NCBI GenBank assembly: GCA_964404895.1
Contig: CAYOLV010000006.1
Coordinates: 124,001-188,000, forward strand
Length of the DNA: 64,000 nt
Source: JBGSUZ01 sp964404895
GTDB lineage: Bacteria; Bacillota; Clostridia; Peptostreptococcales; Acidaminobacteraceae
Direction: 5' to 3'
The position numbers and the translations under genes are program-made. The notes under the pieces were generated by a model. It saw only the letters and a program-made list of their open reading frames with translations, had not been told where the DNA came from and did not search any database. Below, one piece after another: positions 18,874 through 27,142 of this stretch. The stretch's first letter is position 1. The number at the start of each line of letters is the position of its first letter.

Positions 18874-19839
18874 CTAAACCTTACGGTTTTGGTATAATTT
18901 GCGAATGTCGATGGTTGCATCCATCAGACCCACTAAAGACAATACTTGTAGCCCAAAGAACAGTACCAAGAGAAGGGTTGCAAAGCCAACAATGACGGCG
19001 CGTTTTTCCACATTGCCCCCTCGTTCAGCGGTTATAAAGGCCAAAGTCGAAGCCCCTTGGAAAGCAAAGACATAGCTGAAAATCACCGCTAAGTTCATAT
19101 AGATCACATACTGATCCACATAGCCTATGCTGTCTGTAATCCAAGTTAAAATGATGATCAACAAGAGTCCCGGCAAAATGGATGACGGCAATTTGAAATC
19201 TTTGAACTTCGCCATAGGTGCTATCTCTACCCCTGACTTTTTTAAAATCGGTCTAGAAATAAAGTAGGTAATCACCGCTATTATAAAGCCATAGCTGATT
19301 AAGATCACAGGTTTTGTATTTTCGATATAACCCTTCATTTTTTTGAGGGTGTCGGTTTGAATTTTAATGTCTTCTTGGGAAAGCTTCATAGTGGTCGCTT
19401 TTTCTTTAACCATGGTAATCATTTGGTCGAATCCCTGTGACACCAAGCTAAAGATGTCTACGCCGCCTAAAGACACATATGCGAATAGAATCAGACTGAG
19501 TCCCATAGAATAGAAAATTGTGCTCACCAATATAATTTTTGAGGTATGCCATTTCTTCTGTATCATAAAGCCTGTAGCCGATGCGCACAAGCCGAACATG
19601 ACGGTATCTGTCAATGCCACAATCGGATCAAACAGCAACATCAAGCTGAGTCCCATAATCACAGTGCCCGCGGCGCCAGCGTAAATCCCCTGCCTAGCCG
19701 TCAATATAGTCATGGGTACTGCGGCGATTACAAAAAGAAAAACCAAAACAGGCATATTAGCCAGTACCACTAAAATAAGGGCAACCGCCGTTAATATCGC
19801 TGTTTCCATCACGGTTTTTAAGTTGTTAGATTTGTTCAA
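18874..19839 (-). CDS. yybS: YybS family membrane protein (DUF2232)
   Basis: 321-residue polytopic membrane protein with about eight hydrophobic segments, similar in layout to DUF2232 proteins and to substrate-binding components of ECF-type transporters. The first helices read as AVALILVVLANMPVLVFLFVI and the C-terminus as LLVLFFGLQVLSLVGL. Start taken as TTG, with GGAGTGG 7 bases upstream; the first in-frame ATG is 10 codons in and would remove conserved polar residues before helix 1. It leads the yybS-gdpP-rplI operon behind a near-consensus promoter. Function unknown; conservation of linkage with gdpP suggests a shared role in envelope homeostasis. Confidence 0.85.
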   Translation of the reverse strand: MNKSNNLKTVMETAILTAVALILVVLANMPVLVFLFVIAAVPMTILTARQGIYAGAAGTVIMGLSLMLLFDPIVALTDTVMFGLCASATGFMIQKKWHTSKIILVSTIFYSMGLSLILFAYVSLGGVDIFSLVSQGFDQMITMVKEKATTMKLSQEDIKIQTDTLKKMKGYIENTKPVILISYGFIIAVITYFISRPILKKSGVEIAPMAKFKDFKLPSSILPGLLLIIILTWITDSIGYVDQYVIYMNLAVIFSYVFAFQGASTLAFITAERGGNVEKRAVIVGFATLLLVLFFGLQVLSLVGLMDATIDIRKLYQNRKV

Positions 19840-19881
19840 TTAAGCCACTCCATTCTGGATCGATATATTCCAATCCTATAT

Positions 19882-19910
19882 ATTATACAATAATATCATC
19901 TAGATGACAA
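19882..19910 (-). promoter_or_regulatory. Promoter of yybS-gdpP-rplI
   Basis: TTGTCA and perfect TATAAT at 17-base spacing on the minus strand, 42 bases before the yybS start. Confidence 0.75.
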
Positions 19911-20066
19911 AACTATCGAATATTAATTGGGTTTTGCCACGGTTTACTTATTACGGTATTTTAATGAGAATTGTCTCAATTTTCCCAAAATTCCATTCGC
20001 GATGTAATACATCCTTAATAAATTGAACGTATAATAATATTAATACGATTAAAGGAGCGGTGGCTT

Positions 20067-21401
20067 TTGAAGGCAAAAATTGCAGTACTGGTGCTTATTT
20101 TCGCATCTGCAGGTTTTCTGACTTATCATCATTTTGCACAAGACTCCAAGCCCGAAAATGCGTTAGAAATTTTATACATAAACAACAACGATTCCGAAGA
20201 ATTGAAGAACGTCAAAGCTGCCATGTTGGCGATTAACGCCATGGTCTCCACTAAGCTGGAACTCCCCATCAACCTGACCATTTTAGAAGTTAAAAATGGG
20301 GATGAATATTTGATCAAACGCAACACCATCATGCTCAGCGACAATCCGCCAGACATTATTGTGGCAGGCACTCAACCCTTGGCAGATCTCGAAAAAATGG
20401 GTGCTCTCATGCCCTTGGAAGGCAATATTGAGAGCTTGGATCAGGTGTATGATTCTCTCAGCGGCACCCATACCGTTGCCTTTGGCTTCCATATCAAAAG
20501 CGCTGTCATCAATAAAAAGCTTCTAGAACGTATGGACTTGACTATGCCCACCCCTGACTGGATGGACGAAGACGTGGTCGAACTGGTGAGTGCCCTAAAG
20601 TCCAAACAGCCCGGTATGAATTTATTCTTAACGAAGGCGTTATATGAAACCTACTTTAATTGTTACCTTGGTGACTTGATTGAAAAGAAAATGGCAGGAG
20701 ACATTGCGGATTTTACATTATCAGACCCTGAGTTTCTCAGCGCTCTTGATGAAATGAATAAAGAGATTAAAAAATCTTTCGACCTTAGCAGCATGCCCAA
20801 TCAGCAGGCGCGCATCAATATGATTTTTGAACCCAAATCTCAAGAATTTTTAAAACAACAACGGGATATTGAAGACAATATGCTCAACAATGTAACCGTT
20901 GTAGAAAGCATCAATGCCATGAACGCGGTTACTATGACAAAAATATATCAATATACTGATAATTTGGTGCTTTTACCTATTGGGAATAAGATGGAGACTT
21001 TGCGCTTTGGCATCAACGCTCGAACAAAACACCCAGAAGTGGCAAAAGATTTTGTCAATCGAGCGCTCAGTTGGGATTCCCAGTTTAAGTTTGCCCTGTT
21101 CTCTGACAAAGTTAAATACGCTCAAGTCAATAAGGACAACGAGTGTCGTCTCCTTGCCTATGGTGAGGCTTTTGCTTCTGATTCAAACGTCGTCGATATA
21201 CGAAACGCCGTCATTGAAAAATTAAACAACAAAGAATATACAGATTTGGGCGAAATGGATGCCAAAGAACGGGTGGCGCGAGACGAACTGCTCAGAACCA
21301 CCTTTAACGTCATCTTCGACCCCAAACTCAGCGAGGAAAAGTTCCAGTATAAAGAACTTCAAATCGTTCAGGATCGCATCAAACTCATGATTCTTGAATA
21401 A
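20067..21401 (+). CDS. Extracellular solute-binding protein (family 1-like) with uncleaved-looking anchor
   Basis: 444 residues. An N-terminal hydrophobic stretch (about 4-22) is followed by a two-lobed solute-binding fold: EILYINNNDSEELKN, PPDIIVAGTQPLADLEKMGALMPLEG and the later RFGINARTKHPEVAKDFVNRAL, all typical of sugar- or peptide-type binding proteins. There is no lipobox cysteine, so it would be held by its signal anchor or released, unlike most Gram-positive binding proteins. Start is TTG with AAAGGAG upstream. First gene of a five-gene plus-strand cassette; two import permeases follow. The ligand cannot be deduced. A TATAAT-like hexamer lies at 20030-20035 without a clear -35. Confidence 0.8.
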   Translation: MKAKIAVLVLIFASAGFLTYHHFAQDSKPENALEILYINNNDSEELKNVKAAMLAINAMVSTKLELPINLTILEVKNGDEYLIKRNTIMLSDNPPDIIVAGTQPLADLEKMGALMPLEGNIESLDQVYDSLSGTHTVAFGFHIKSAVINKKLLERMDLTMPTPDWMDEDVVELVSALKSKQPGMNLFLTKALYETYFNCYLGDLIEKKMAGDIADFTLSDPEFLSALDEMNKEIKKSFDLSSMPNQQARINMIFEPKSQEFLKQQRDIEDNMLNNVTVVESINAMNAVTMTKIYQYTDNLVLLPIGNKMETLRFGINARTKHPEVAKDFVNRALSWDSQFKFALFSDKVKYAQVNKDNECRLLAYGEAFASDSNVVDIRNAVIEKLNNKEYTDLGEMDAKERVARDELLRTTFNVIFDPKLSEEKFQYKELQIVQDRIKLMILE

Positions 21402-21472
21402 GGCTCTGATGAGCGCTGGGCTCATCGCCACCTCCCCAAATTTGCTTCGCAAATAGGGTAAGCAAAGGAGAA

Positions 21473-22306
21473 ATGACTGTGAAAAAATTCAAGACCGATC
21501 AGATTGACCGCCAAGCCATGTCTCTTCTTCTGCCTAGCTTGATTGGATTTTCTCTGGTTTACCTGATTCCCTTTTTTGGAATGGTACTCCAGTCCTTTTC
21601 TAGACCCGAGGCAACGCCTACTCTGAAAACCTATCAGGAAGTCCTCGGCAATAAGGCTTTTCAGCTATCCGTAGGCAATTCTTTAATATTTATTGTCCTC
21701 GGGATTCCAACCCTCATGATTTTTTCATATCTACTGGCTTTATGCATCCACGAGCTTAAAACACCCCCTTGGGTAAAATTGCTCCTGGTACTTCCGATTG
21801 CCCTTCCTTCTGGGGCTTCCATCGGATTTTTCAGAAACCTATTCGGCGCCAGTTATGACAGTCTCCTCTATTCCGATTTGAATATGTTGGTGCTGGTCTT
21901 TATCTTTATTTGGAAATATACGGGCTATAATCTTTTAATCTACTTGTCAGGCTTTAAGCTCATGCGGGGCTCTGTCATGGACAGCGCAAAAATTGACGGC
22001 GCCAACTATCCTCAAATCGTCTGGCACATCATTTTACCCCTTTCAGCCCCTTACATTGTCTTTGCAGGGATTGTAACCATTATCAACAGTTTCAAAATTT
22101 TCAAAGAAATTTACATCTTACAGGGCAGTTATCCTAGTACCTCGCTTTATTTATTCCAACACTTCGTCAATAACAAGTTCAACGATATGGCTATTCAAGA
22201 ACTGGCTACTGCCGCAACCCTATTTGCCATCATCATCTTGGCTTTGGCCTACGGGGTCATTTCCTACGACAAGCATCAGCAAAAACGCATTCGAGGTGAA
22301 TCATGA
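21473..22306 (+). CDS. ABC importer permease, MalF/UgpA type
   Basis: 277 residues with six predicted membrane helices. The first is LLPSLIGFSLVYLIPFFGMVL, typical of sugar-type permease A subunits. The EAA loop, which docks an ATPase, reads as DSAKIDGANYPQIVWHIILP and is well preserved. AAAGGAG precedes the ATG. It is 71 bases after the binding-protein gene (a small TTCG-loop hairpin lies between) and overlaps the next permease by 4 bases. No ATP-binding protein gene is nearby, so an ATPase encoded elsewhere must power it if it is an active importer. Substrate unknown. Confidence 0.88.
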   Translation: MTVKKFKTDQIDRQAMSLLLPSLIGFSLVYLIPFFGMVLQSFSRPEATPTLKTYQEVLGNKAFQLSVGNSLIFIVLGIPTLMIFSYLLALCIHELKTPPWVKLLLVLPIALPSGASIGFFRNLFGASYDSLLYSDLNMLVLVFIFIWKYTGYNLLIYLSGFKLMRGSVMDSAKIDGANYPQIVWHIILPLSAPYIVFAGIVTIINSFKIFKEIYILQGSYPSTSLYLFQHFVNNKFNDMAIQELATAATLFAIIILALAYGVISYDKHQQKRIRGES

Positions 22307-23121
22307 AGAAACGAATCCGCTTTGGGCTCTACATCATTGCCATTCTCTTTTTTATTCCGATTGCCTATACCTTCGTCGGCAGCTTTATGACCGCCACTCA
22401 ACTTGAGCGAGAAGGCCTTCAGTGGATTCCGGAAGCCTTTAATCTACAACAGTATTATCGCTTGATCACCGACAAAAATCAGTATTTCGACTTCATGTTC
22501 AACTCCATGAAGATCGTTTTCATTATCATTGTCTGTCAGGTGGTCTTTGGCGTCTTTGCAGCCTTTGCATTGGCAAAACTGAATGTGCCTTTCAAACGTT
22601 TAATTATGATGACCTATTTACTCACACTGCTTATGCCCATACAAGTTACCATGGTGCCCAATTATTTATTCTTTCAAAAATTGGAGCAGTGGCTGCCCAT
22701 CCACATCTTGAACACCCATACCGCTTTGATTTTGCCTGGTGCTTTTTCTGCCTTTGGGATTTTCCTAATGAAGCAGTTTATTGAAGGGATTCCAGACGAA
22801 ATTATCGAAGCTGCTAAGATTGAGGGTGCCAGTACCTTTAGGATTCTTTTTCAAATCATTATTCCCATCATCAAGCCTGGTATTCATGCATTGATTGTTT
22901 TAACCTTTATCGACAACTGGAACATGATCGAAACAGCTCTGGTCTTTATCAGCGATGAGCAACTGCTGCCACTGTCTGCTTTCTTGGAACAAATTTATAC
23001 CAATCACCATGATTTGTATTACGCAGGGGCAACATTGTACCTGATTCCTGCAATTTTTATTTTCTTAAAAGGTGAAAAATATCTCGAAAAAGGATTTTCA
23101 ATGGGGGAGAGCGACTTATGA
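22303..23121 (+). CDS. ABC importer permease, MalG/UgpE type
   Basis: 272 residues with six membrane helices. The EAA loop is canonical: PDEIIEAAKIEGASTFRILF followed by IIIPIIKP. It begins in an ATGA overlap with the partner permease and its last four bases overlap the start of the adaptor gene, so importer-type and efflux-type components are translated in one coupled series. As for its partner, no cognate ATPase gene occurs in the window. The preserved coupling loop argues that it still docks a nucleotide-binding subunit. Confidence 0.88.
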   Translation: MKKRIRFGLYIIAILFFIPIAYTFVGSFMTATQLEREGLQWIPEAFNLQQYYRLITDKNQYFDFMFNSMKIVFIIIVCQVVFGVFAAFALAKLNVPFKRLIMMTYLLTLLMPIQVTMVPNYLFFQKLEQWLPIHILNTHTALILPGAFSAFGIFLMKQFIEGIPDEIIEAAKIEGASTFRILFQIIIPIIKPGIHALIVLTFIDNWNMIETALVFISDEQLLPLSAFLEQIYTNHHDLYYAGATLYLIPAIFIFLKGEKYLEKGFSMGESDL

Positions 23122-24422
23122 TGCAGCAGTCAATCAAATGGGGAAAACGAATTGTCACGGGATTTTTTATACTGATCTTTACTTTAGGCTTCTTTTCAAA
23201 ATCACTCATCAGTATTACACTGCCCAATGTCCAAGTCTCTGAAATCCACGACGGGGTTGAAGTCTCATATACCAGTGAGTTGGAAGGCGAAATTGTGGCT
23301 AAGAAGAACGCAGACATCTGCCTAAGAGGGAATGCCCTCATCCAAGAGGTTATGGTTCAGAAGGGGGAATATGTTCGGAAAGGTGATGTTTTGTTTACTA
23401 TTGACACCACTTTAGGACTGCAATCTTCAGCCGATGAAGAAACCTTGCGCAATCAAATCCAAGTGGAAAAAGCACGCATGGCCACTTTGACTTCACAAAC
23501 CACTTTAGAAGCCCAAAATGCCTTAGCTTCGGCAAAGAGCAAGTTGAAAGAAGCACAAATAAAATACGACCATCAAAAACAACTCTATGATTCAGGTGCT
23601 ATCAGCGCAGAAGAACTGCAAAGCGCTTTGTCTAATTTGGAAACGCTAAAATCTGAAGTGGCAACAGTAGAAAGCAGCAACAAGCTTGCATTGGCTCAAA
23701 ATAAAGTTGCCCTCAGTGAAGTTCAACAGCGCATCAGCCAATATGAAAATTCTCTTAAAGTCTACGAAACCGCCTCTGAACGTTATTACGACATTAATTC
23801 AAGCGGTGAGGTTTTTTCTAAATATACGGGTTATGTGACCAAACTCCCTGAAAAGGGACAGCAGTTCCAAACGGGTGAAATCATTGCCAGTATAGGTATT
23901 TGCAATACTTTTAACGATCTCGCTTTCCAAATTCGCATCCCTCAAAAATATTTTGAAGAGTTTGTCAAAGGCTCTAGCGTGGTGAATATCAGTACCCAGT
24001 CAGGCAAAAACATCGGCCTCGTCGCCTTTGACTTTGACTCTGCTGTCTTTGATTCTGGGGAAATGAAAGTCCTCGCTAGCTTTAACGACGAACCTAATAT
24101 TTTAGTTTATCCTACCATGAAGGTCTCTTCGAGAACCACTGGCTCAGACTATATTGGTGGTGAATATCTTGCAGTACCTCGTACCGCTGTCGTTTCAGGA
24201 AACACCTCTCTAGACGGTACCAATGCCATTATCTATATCATTCGAGAAGAGGAAGATGCCCTTGGCAAGAGCAATGTGGCCGTGGCAGTTCCCGTAAATG
24301 TACTGTCTATTCGCGACGAATACGCCGTTATTACAGAGCTCAGAAATATTCCTTCTAATAAGATCATCATCAATCCAAGTGCTCGTATTAAAGACGGATC
24401 GAAGGTGTATGTATGTCCATAA
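23118..24422 (+). CDS. HlyD/MacA-like membrane fusion (adaptor) protein
   Basis: 434 residues. One N-terminal membrane helix (about 13-33), then a beta-barrel and lipoyl/barrel-sandwich element (ALIQEVMVQKGEYVRKGDVLF, about 74-94), a coiled-coil hairpin of about 130 residues rich in Ala, Gln and Leu (about 105-225), the second half of the lipoyl domain (YTGYVTKLPEKGQQFQTGEI) and a membrane-proximal domain. This is the layout of adaptors that work with MacB-type or HlyB-type exporters. It overlaps both neighbours. The next gene encodes a MacB-topology permease, its probable partner. Finding an adaptor in an operon with import permeases is unusual. Confidence 0.85.
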   Translation: MMQQSIKWGKRIVTGFFILIFTLGFFSKSLISITLPNVQVSEIHDGVEVSYTSELEGEIVAKKNADICLRGNALIQEVMVQKGEYVRKGDVLFTIDTTLGLQSSADEETLRNQIQVEKARMATLTSQTTLEAQNALASAKSKLKEAQIKYDHQKQLYDSGAISAEELQSALSNLETLKSEVATVESSNKLALAQNKVALSEVQQRISQYENSLKVYETASERYYDINSSGEVFSKYTGYVTKLPEKGQQFQTGEIIASIGICNTFNDLAFQIRIPQKYFEEFVKGSSVVNISTQSGKNIGLVAFDFDSAVFDSGEMKVLASFNDEPNILVYPTMKVSSRTTGSDYIGGEYLAVPRTAVVSGNTSLDGTNAIIYIIREEEDALGKSNVAVAVPVNVLSIRDEYAVITELRNIPSNKIIINPSARIKDGSKVYVCP

Positions 24423-25435
24423 AAGGCGCCTTTAAAACTCTATCTGTTCTGGTTTTTCTCTTGACTGCCCAGTGGTGGGTGCAAAGTCATTATAACGGAG
24501 AAACCGTTTACTACGAGATTGGTCCCATTGCTAAAGCCACCTCTGTTGAAGAACTTCAAGACTGGTTGCCCGGTCTGACCCTGAATTGGGAGTTGCAGAC
24601 GGCTGACTACAATTTGATTATGACCACGGGCAACGATCAGCTTCACAAAAAAATAACTGGCGTAGATAAACCTTGGGTTTCTCCTGCCAATCAAGAGGCT
24701 GTTTTGTCTGCCAAAGTGGCTGATCGCCTTTTTAAGACCACTGACGTTGCCTCTAAGTCTCTGCGCATAATGGATCAGCCCTATATTGTTTCTCGGGTTA
24801 TTAAGGAAGGCAATAACATCTATATTCCCTATAACCCTGACTTGCTCTCTAAACCTTGGAGTCGCGTGAGACTCTATTATACGGCCAGTTCTTATCAACA
24901 AGCTGAAATTGACGATGCTCGTTACAACAATCTTATTTCTCTTCTAAAATTTGATGTGTATCACAAGGGTTATGCCAAAGGGGATGTCTACCTTTTTTAT
25001 AACCTAGCCTTACTAACCCTGCTCTATGTTTTGAGAAGCGCGGGTATCAGCTTGATTGGACATTACAATGTCCAAAAGTTTAACCTTGAAGAAAAGTATA
25101 AGGGTTACAAACCTTTTTACAGTTTTAAAACCTTTATAAAGCAAGAATACAAAGACTGTCTCTCCTTTATGTTGAGTCATTTAGCTCTGTTAGGGTTTTT
25201 GGTAGTGGGTGTAAAACTGCTCAGCAACTTAATTTTACCCACCACTTTATTCCCAACCAATTGGTTTAGTCTTTCCAGTTACAACGAAATTCTCACTCAA
25301 CTGAGGGAGAATTTTCAGTACAAAATGCAGTTTGGATTTTCTGACCTTTCTCAAACGGTTATATACCTCTTCCTGCTCTTTACGGTCTATCTCTTCACTT
25401 TGCGCAAATTGAAAAATACCACCCCTAAGTTATAA
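24413..25435 (+). CDS. MacB/FtsX-topology permease without ATPase domain
   Basis: 340 residues. One N-terminal helix (about 8-22), an extracytoplasmic domain of about 160 residues, then three helices near 190-215, 250-278 and 308-328. The sequence EAVLSAKVADRLFKTTDVAS followed by SLRIMDQPYIVSRVIKEG and IYIP resembles the MacB periplasmic core domain, and the one-plus-three helix plan is that of MacB-type (type VII) ABC transporters. Unlike MacB it carries no nucleotide-binding domain and none is encoded nearby. ATG overlaps the adaptor gene by 10 bases, with AAGGTG upstream. Similarity is judged from pattern only; a profile search would settle it. A bidirectional terminator follows. Confidence 0.7.
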   Translation: MSIKGAFKTLSVLVFLLTAQWWVQSHYNGETVYYEIGPIAKATSVEELQDWLPGLTLNWELQTADYNLIMTTGNDQLHKKITGVDKPWVSPANQEAVLSAKVADRLFKTTDVASKSLRIMDQPYIVSRVIKEGNNIYIPYNPDLLSKPWSRVRLYYTASSYQQAEIDDARYNNLISLLKFDVYHKGYAKGDVYLFYNLALLTLLYVLRSAGISLIGHYNVQKFNLEEKYKGYKPFYSFKTFIKQEYKDCLSFMLSHLALLGFLVVGVKLLSNLILPTTLFPTNWFSLSSYNEILTQLRENFQYKMQFGFSDLSQTVIYLFLLFTVYLFTLRKLKNTTPKL

Positions 25436-25440
25436 GCAAG

Positions 25441-25492
25441 AAAAAAGGAGTAGTTCAATAGACGAAAGTCCATTGAAACTACTCCTGCTTTT
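25441..25492. terminator. Bidirectional terminator between the transport cassette and rpsR
   Basis: AGGAGTAGTT and ATAGAC pair with GTCCAT and AACTACTCCT around a GAAA loop. On the minus strand six T residues follow, on the plus strand GCTTTT. It separates two converging operons. Confidence 0.8.
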
Positions 25493-25507
25493 ATGATCTT
25501 TTTACGA

Positions 25508-25735
25508 CTATTCGCTAACGAATGGAAGTAAAGCGATGATTCTAGCTCTTTTGATCGCGATTGTAAGTGTTCTTTGGTGTTTAGCACAGTTACCTGTAAC
25601 ACGTCTAGGAAGCACCTTTCCTCTATCAGTAAGATATCTTTCGAGTTTCTTGATATCTTTGTAATCGATCACGCTGTTTTTGTTTTGACAAAAACTACAG
25701 CCTTTTCTTTTTCTTTTTCTTTTCATCATTGCCAT
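25508..25735 (-). CDS. rpsR: 30S ribosomal protein S18
   Basis: 75 residues. Typical S18 core with [22 protein letters not shown] and the C-terminal [11 protein letters not shown]13, C16, C50 and H53 form a C-C-C-H set, so this is the zinc-binding form of S18. It binds the 30S platform together with S6. GGAGGG ribosome-binding site 7 bases upstream. Last gene of rpsF-ssb-rpsR. Confidence 0.97.
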   Translation of the reverse strand: MAMMKRKRKRKGCSFCQNKNSVIDYKDIKKLERYLTDRGKVLPRRVTGNCAKHQRTLTIAIKRARIIALLPFVSE

Positions 25736-25763
25736 GGTCGTTTCCCTCCTTCACTTCTTTTCT

Positions 25764-26201
25764 TTAGAATGGTATGTCTTCGTCATCTTCGATTGCTTGG
25801 AAATCGTCTGGATTGTAATTGCCGAAGTTGAATTCGTCCGTAGACTCACTCTTTGGTTTATCCGTGCTGCCCAAGAACTCTACGCTGTTGGCAAGAACGT
25901 CTGTCGCATAACGAGTTTCCCCGGTATTCGTCTTATACGAACTTGTTTGAATAGCGCCGTTAATTGCAACTTGCTTGCCTTTGCTCAAATAATTAGCACA
26001 AGTTTCTGCAAGTTTACCCCATGCGATCACTCGAATGAAGTCAGCAGTAGGTTGACCTTTCTCCTGCATTTCAGCCTTTTTTTCACGACTGAGGTTCCGA
26101 TCGACTGCTATTGTAAAATTGACAACAGCTCTTCCGCTATTCGGAATAAATCTCAATTCAGGATCCCTTACAAGTCTTCCAATCAGAATTACATGGTTCA
26201 T
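25764..26201 (-). CDS. ssb: Single-stranded DNA-binding protein
   Basis: 145 residues. OB fold from MNHVILIGRLVRDPELRF, with PTADFIRVIAWGKLAETCANYL and an acidic tail ending EDDEDIPF, the partner-binding tip. It coats single-stranded DNA at forks and recruits repair proteins. It sits between rpsF (18-base gap) and rpsR, the conserved Firmicutes arrangement. Confidence 0.97.
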   Translation of the reverse strand: MNHVILIGRLVRDPELRFIPNSGRAVVNFTIAVDRNLSREKKAEMQEKGQPTADFIRVIAWGKLAETCANYLSKGKQVAINGAIQTSSYKTNTGETRYATDVLANSVEFLGSTDKPKSESTDEFNFGNYNPDDFQAIEDDEDIPF

Positions 26202-26219
26202 TTTCCCACGTCCTTTTGA

Positions 26220-26507
26220 CTACTTTTCGTCTTTGTTAATAACGATGTATCTGATAACGTCGTCTGAAATCTTGAAGTTTCTTTCAAGTTCCAATGGAAG
26301 AGAAGGATTAGCTTTGAATGTTACATATACGTAGTAACCTTCTTTAACTTTGCTGATTTCGTAAGCTAACTTTCTGTTACCCCACTCGTCAACCTTCTCG
26401 ATTTGACCATCTGCAGAAATGATAGAAGTGAATTTGTTAATCAATTCTTTTCTAATCTCTTCTTCAAGAGCTGGTTTAAGGATGAAGATAGTTTCATAAT
26501 TTCTCAT
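26220..26507 (-). CDS. rpsF: 30S ribosomal protein S6
   Basis: 95 residues. Starts MRNYETIFILKPALEEE and carries the WGNRKLAYEISKVKEGYYVYVTF core. Partner of S18 on the 30S platform. First gene of the rpsF-ssb-rpsR operon, behind a promoter and a 90-base leader that can fold into a structured element, possibly an autoregulatory S6:S18 site. Confidence 0.97.
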   Translation of the reverse strand: MRNYETIFILKPALEEEIRKELINKFTSIISADGQIEKVDEWGNRKLAYEISKVKEGYYVYVTFKANPSLPLELERNFKISDDVIRYIVINKDEK

Positions 26508-26533
26508 GTGAATGACACCTCCCTATGGACTTA

Positions 26534-26585
26534 GTGGCCCTACCCCAATGGTAGAGCAGAGAGTATTGCGGACAGAATTGCCCAC
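26534..26585 (-). ncRNA. Candidate ribosomal-protein leader (S6:S18-type) upstream of rpsF
   Basis: In the leader, CTACC (26550-26554 on the minus strand) pairs with GGTAG (26540-26544), and GTGG/CCAC ends (26582-26585 with 26534-26537) enclose it, leaving an asymmetric internal loop that contains CCG. S6:S18 autoregulatory leaders have a similar plan. Judged by eye; no covariance test was possible. Confidence 0.4.
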
Positions 26586-26598
26586 CGTACAACTTGGT

Positions 26599-26627
26599 AT
26601 TTTATCATTTATCAAAACCCAATGCAA
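26599..26627 (-). promoter_or_regulatory. Promoter of rpsF-ssb-rpsR
   Basis: TTGCAT and TAAAAT at 17-base spacing on the minus strand, 92 bases before rpsF. Confidence 0.6.
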
Positions 26628-26655
26628 GATATTTTTGGATTTTTACTAATGCTTT

Positions 26656-26853
26656 TTACTTTGCCTCTTCTTTATGGATCACTTTTTTGATGCGCTTTTC
26701 TAAATTCGGCCGCTCGATCCAAATTTGCTTTTCACATTTCATGCATTTGATTCTGAAATCCATACCTACCCTTAAAATTTCAAATTGATTGGAACCACAA
26801 GGATGGCTTTTCTTGGTTTCGATTTGATCTCCAACTTTTAAATCCATTGGCAT
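26656..26853 (-). CDS. DUF951 small protein
   Basis: 65 residues. MPMDLKVGDQIETKKSHPCG at the N-terminus and IKCMKCEKQIWIERP in the middle match the DUF951 family, found near the origin in many Firmicutes. The three cysteines suggest metal binding; function unknown. The ATG at 26853 follows GGGAGG by 8 bases; the stop of the DUF3343 gene lies 2 bases upstream. Last gene of the long operon that starts at 32087. Confidence 0.85.
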   Translation of the reverse strand: MPMDLKVGDQIETKKSHPCGSNQFEILRVGMDFRIKCMKCEKQIWIERPNLEKRIKKVIHKEEAK

Positions 26854-26855
26854 AA

Positions 26856-27128
26856 CTATACCTCCCAATTACATTCAGTTGGTATTTTCTTGCCCTCTTC
26901 CCTCATCATGTGGTAGAGTTTAAGACCTTCTTTAGAGCGCTCCACTAGAATGGTTTTAACCTCTTCAATATGAGCTAAACTAATTTTAAGTGACAAGCCG
27001 CAGCTGGCTGAAATTTCTCTGGGCGTGGGAACCATCTCAACTGGGACTTGAGCCAACAAAAATTTTTCGGTACTGATGGCAAGATGCGTCGATTCAAATG
27101 TGATGATATAGAATTCCTTCTCTAGCAT
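26856..27128 (-). CDS. DUF3343 protein (putative Se/S carrier-like)
   Basis: 90 residues. EFYIITFESTHLAISTEKFL, then PTPREISASCGLSLKI with the single conserved cysteine, matches DUF3343. The family occurs next to YedF-like proteins and selenium or sulfur trafficking genes, as here, and is thought to carry chalcogen on the cysteine. That role is inferred from association. It lies 14 bases after yedF. Confidence 0.8.
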   Translation of the reverse strand: MLEKEFYIITFESTHLAISTEKFLLAQVPVEMVPTPREISASCGLSLKISLAHIEEVKTILVERSKEGLKLYHMMREEGKKIPTECNWEV

Positions 27129-27142
27129 GACTAACCTCTCAT

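Noticed and set aside
21440..21454. ATTTGCTTCGCAAAT hairpin before the first permease gene
   Set aside because: No T run and a very short stem; at most an RNA-processing or stability element.
25734..26219. 161-codon plus-strand frame antisense to ssb
   Set aside because: Opposite a certain gene, no ribosome-binding site, product without any recognisable pattern.
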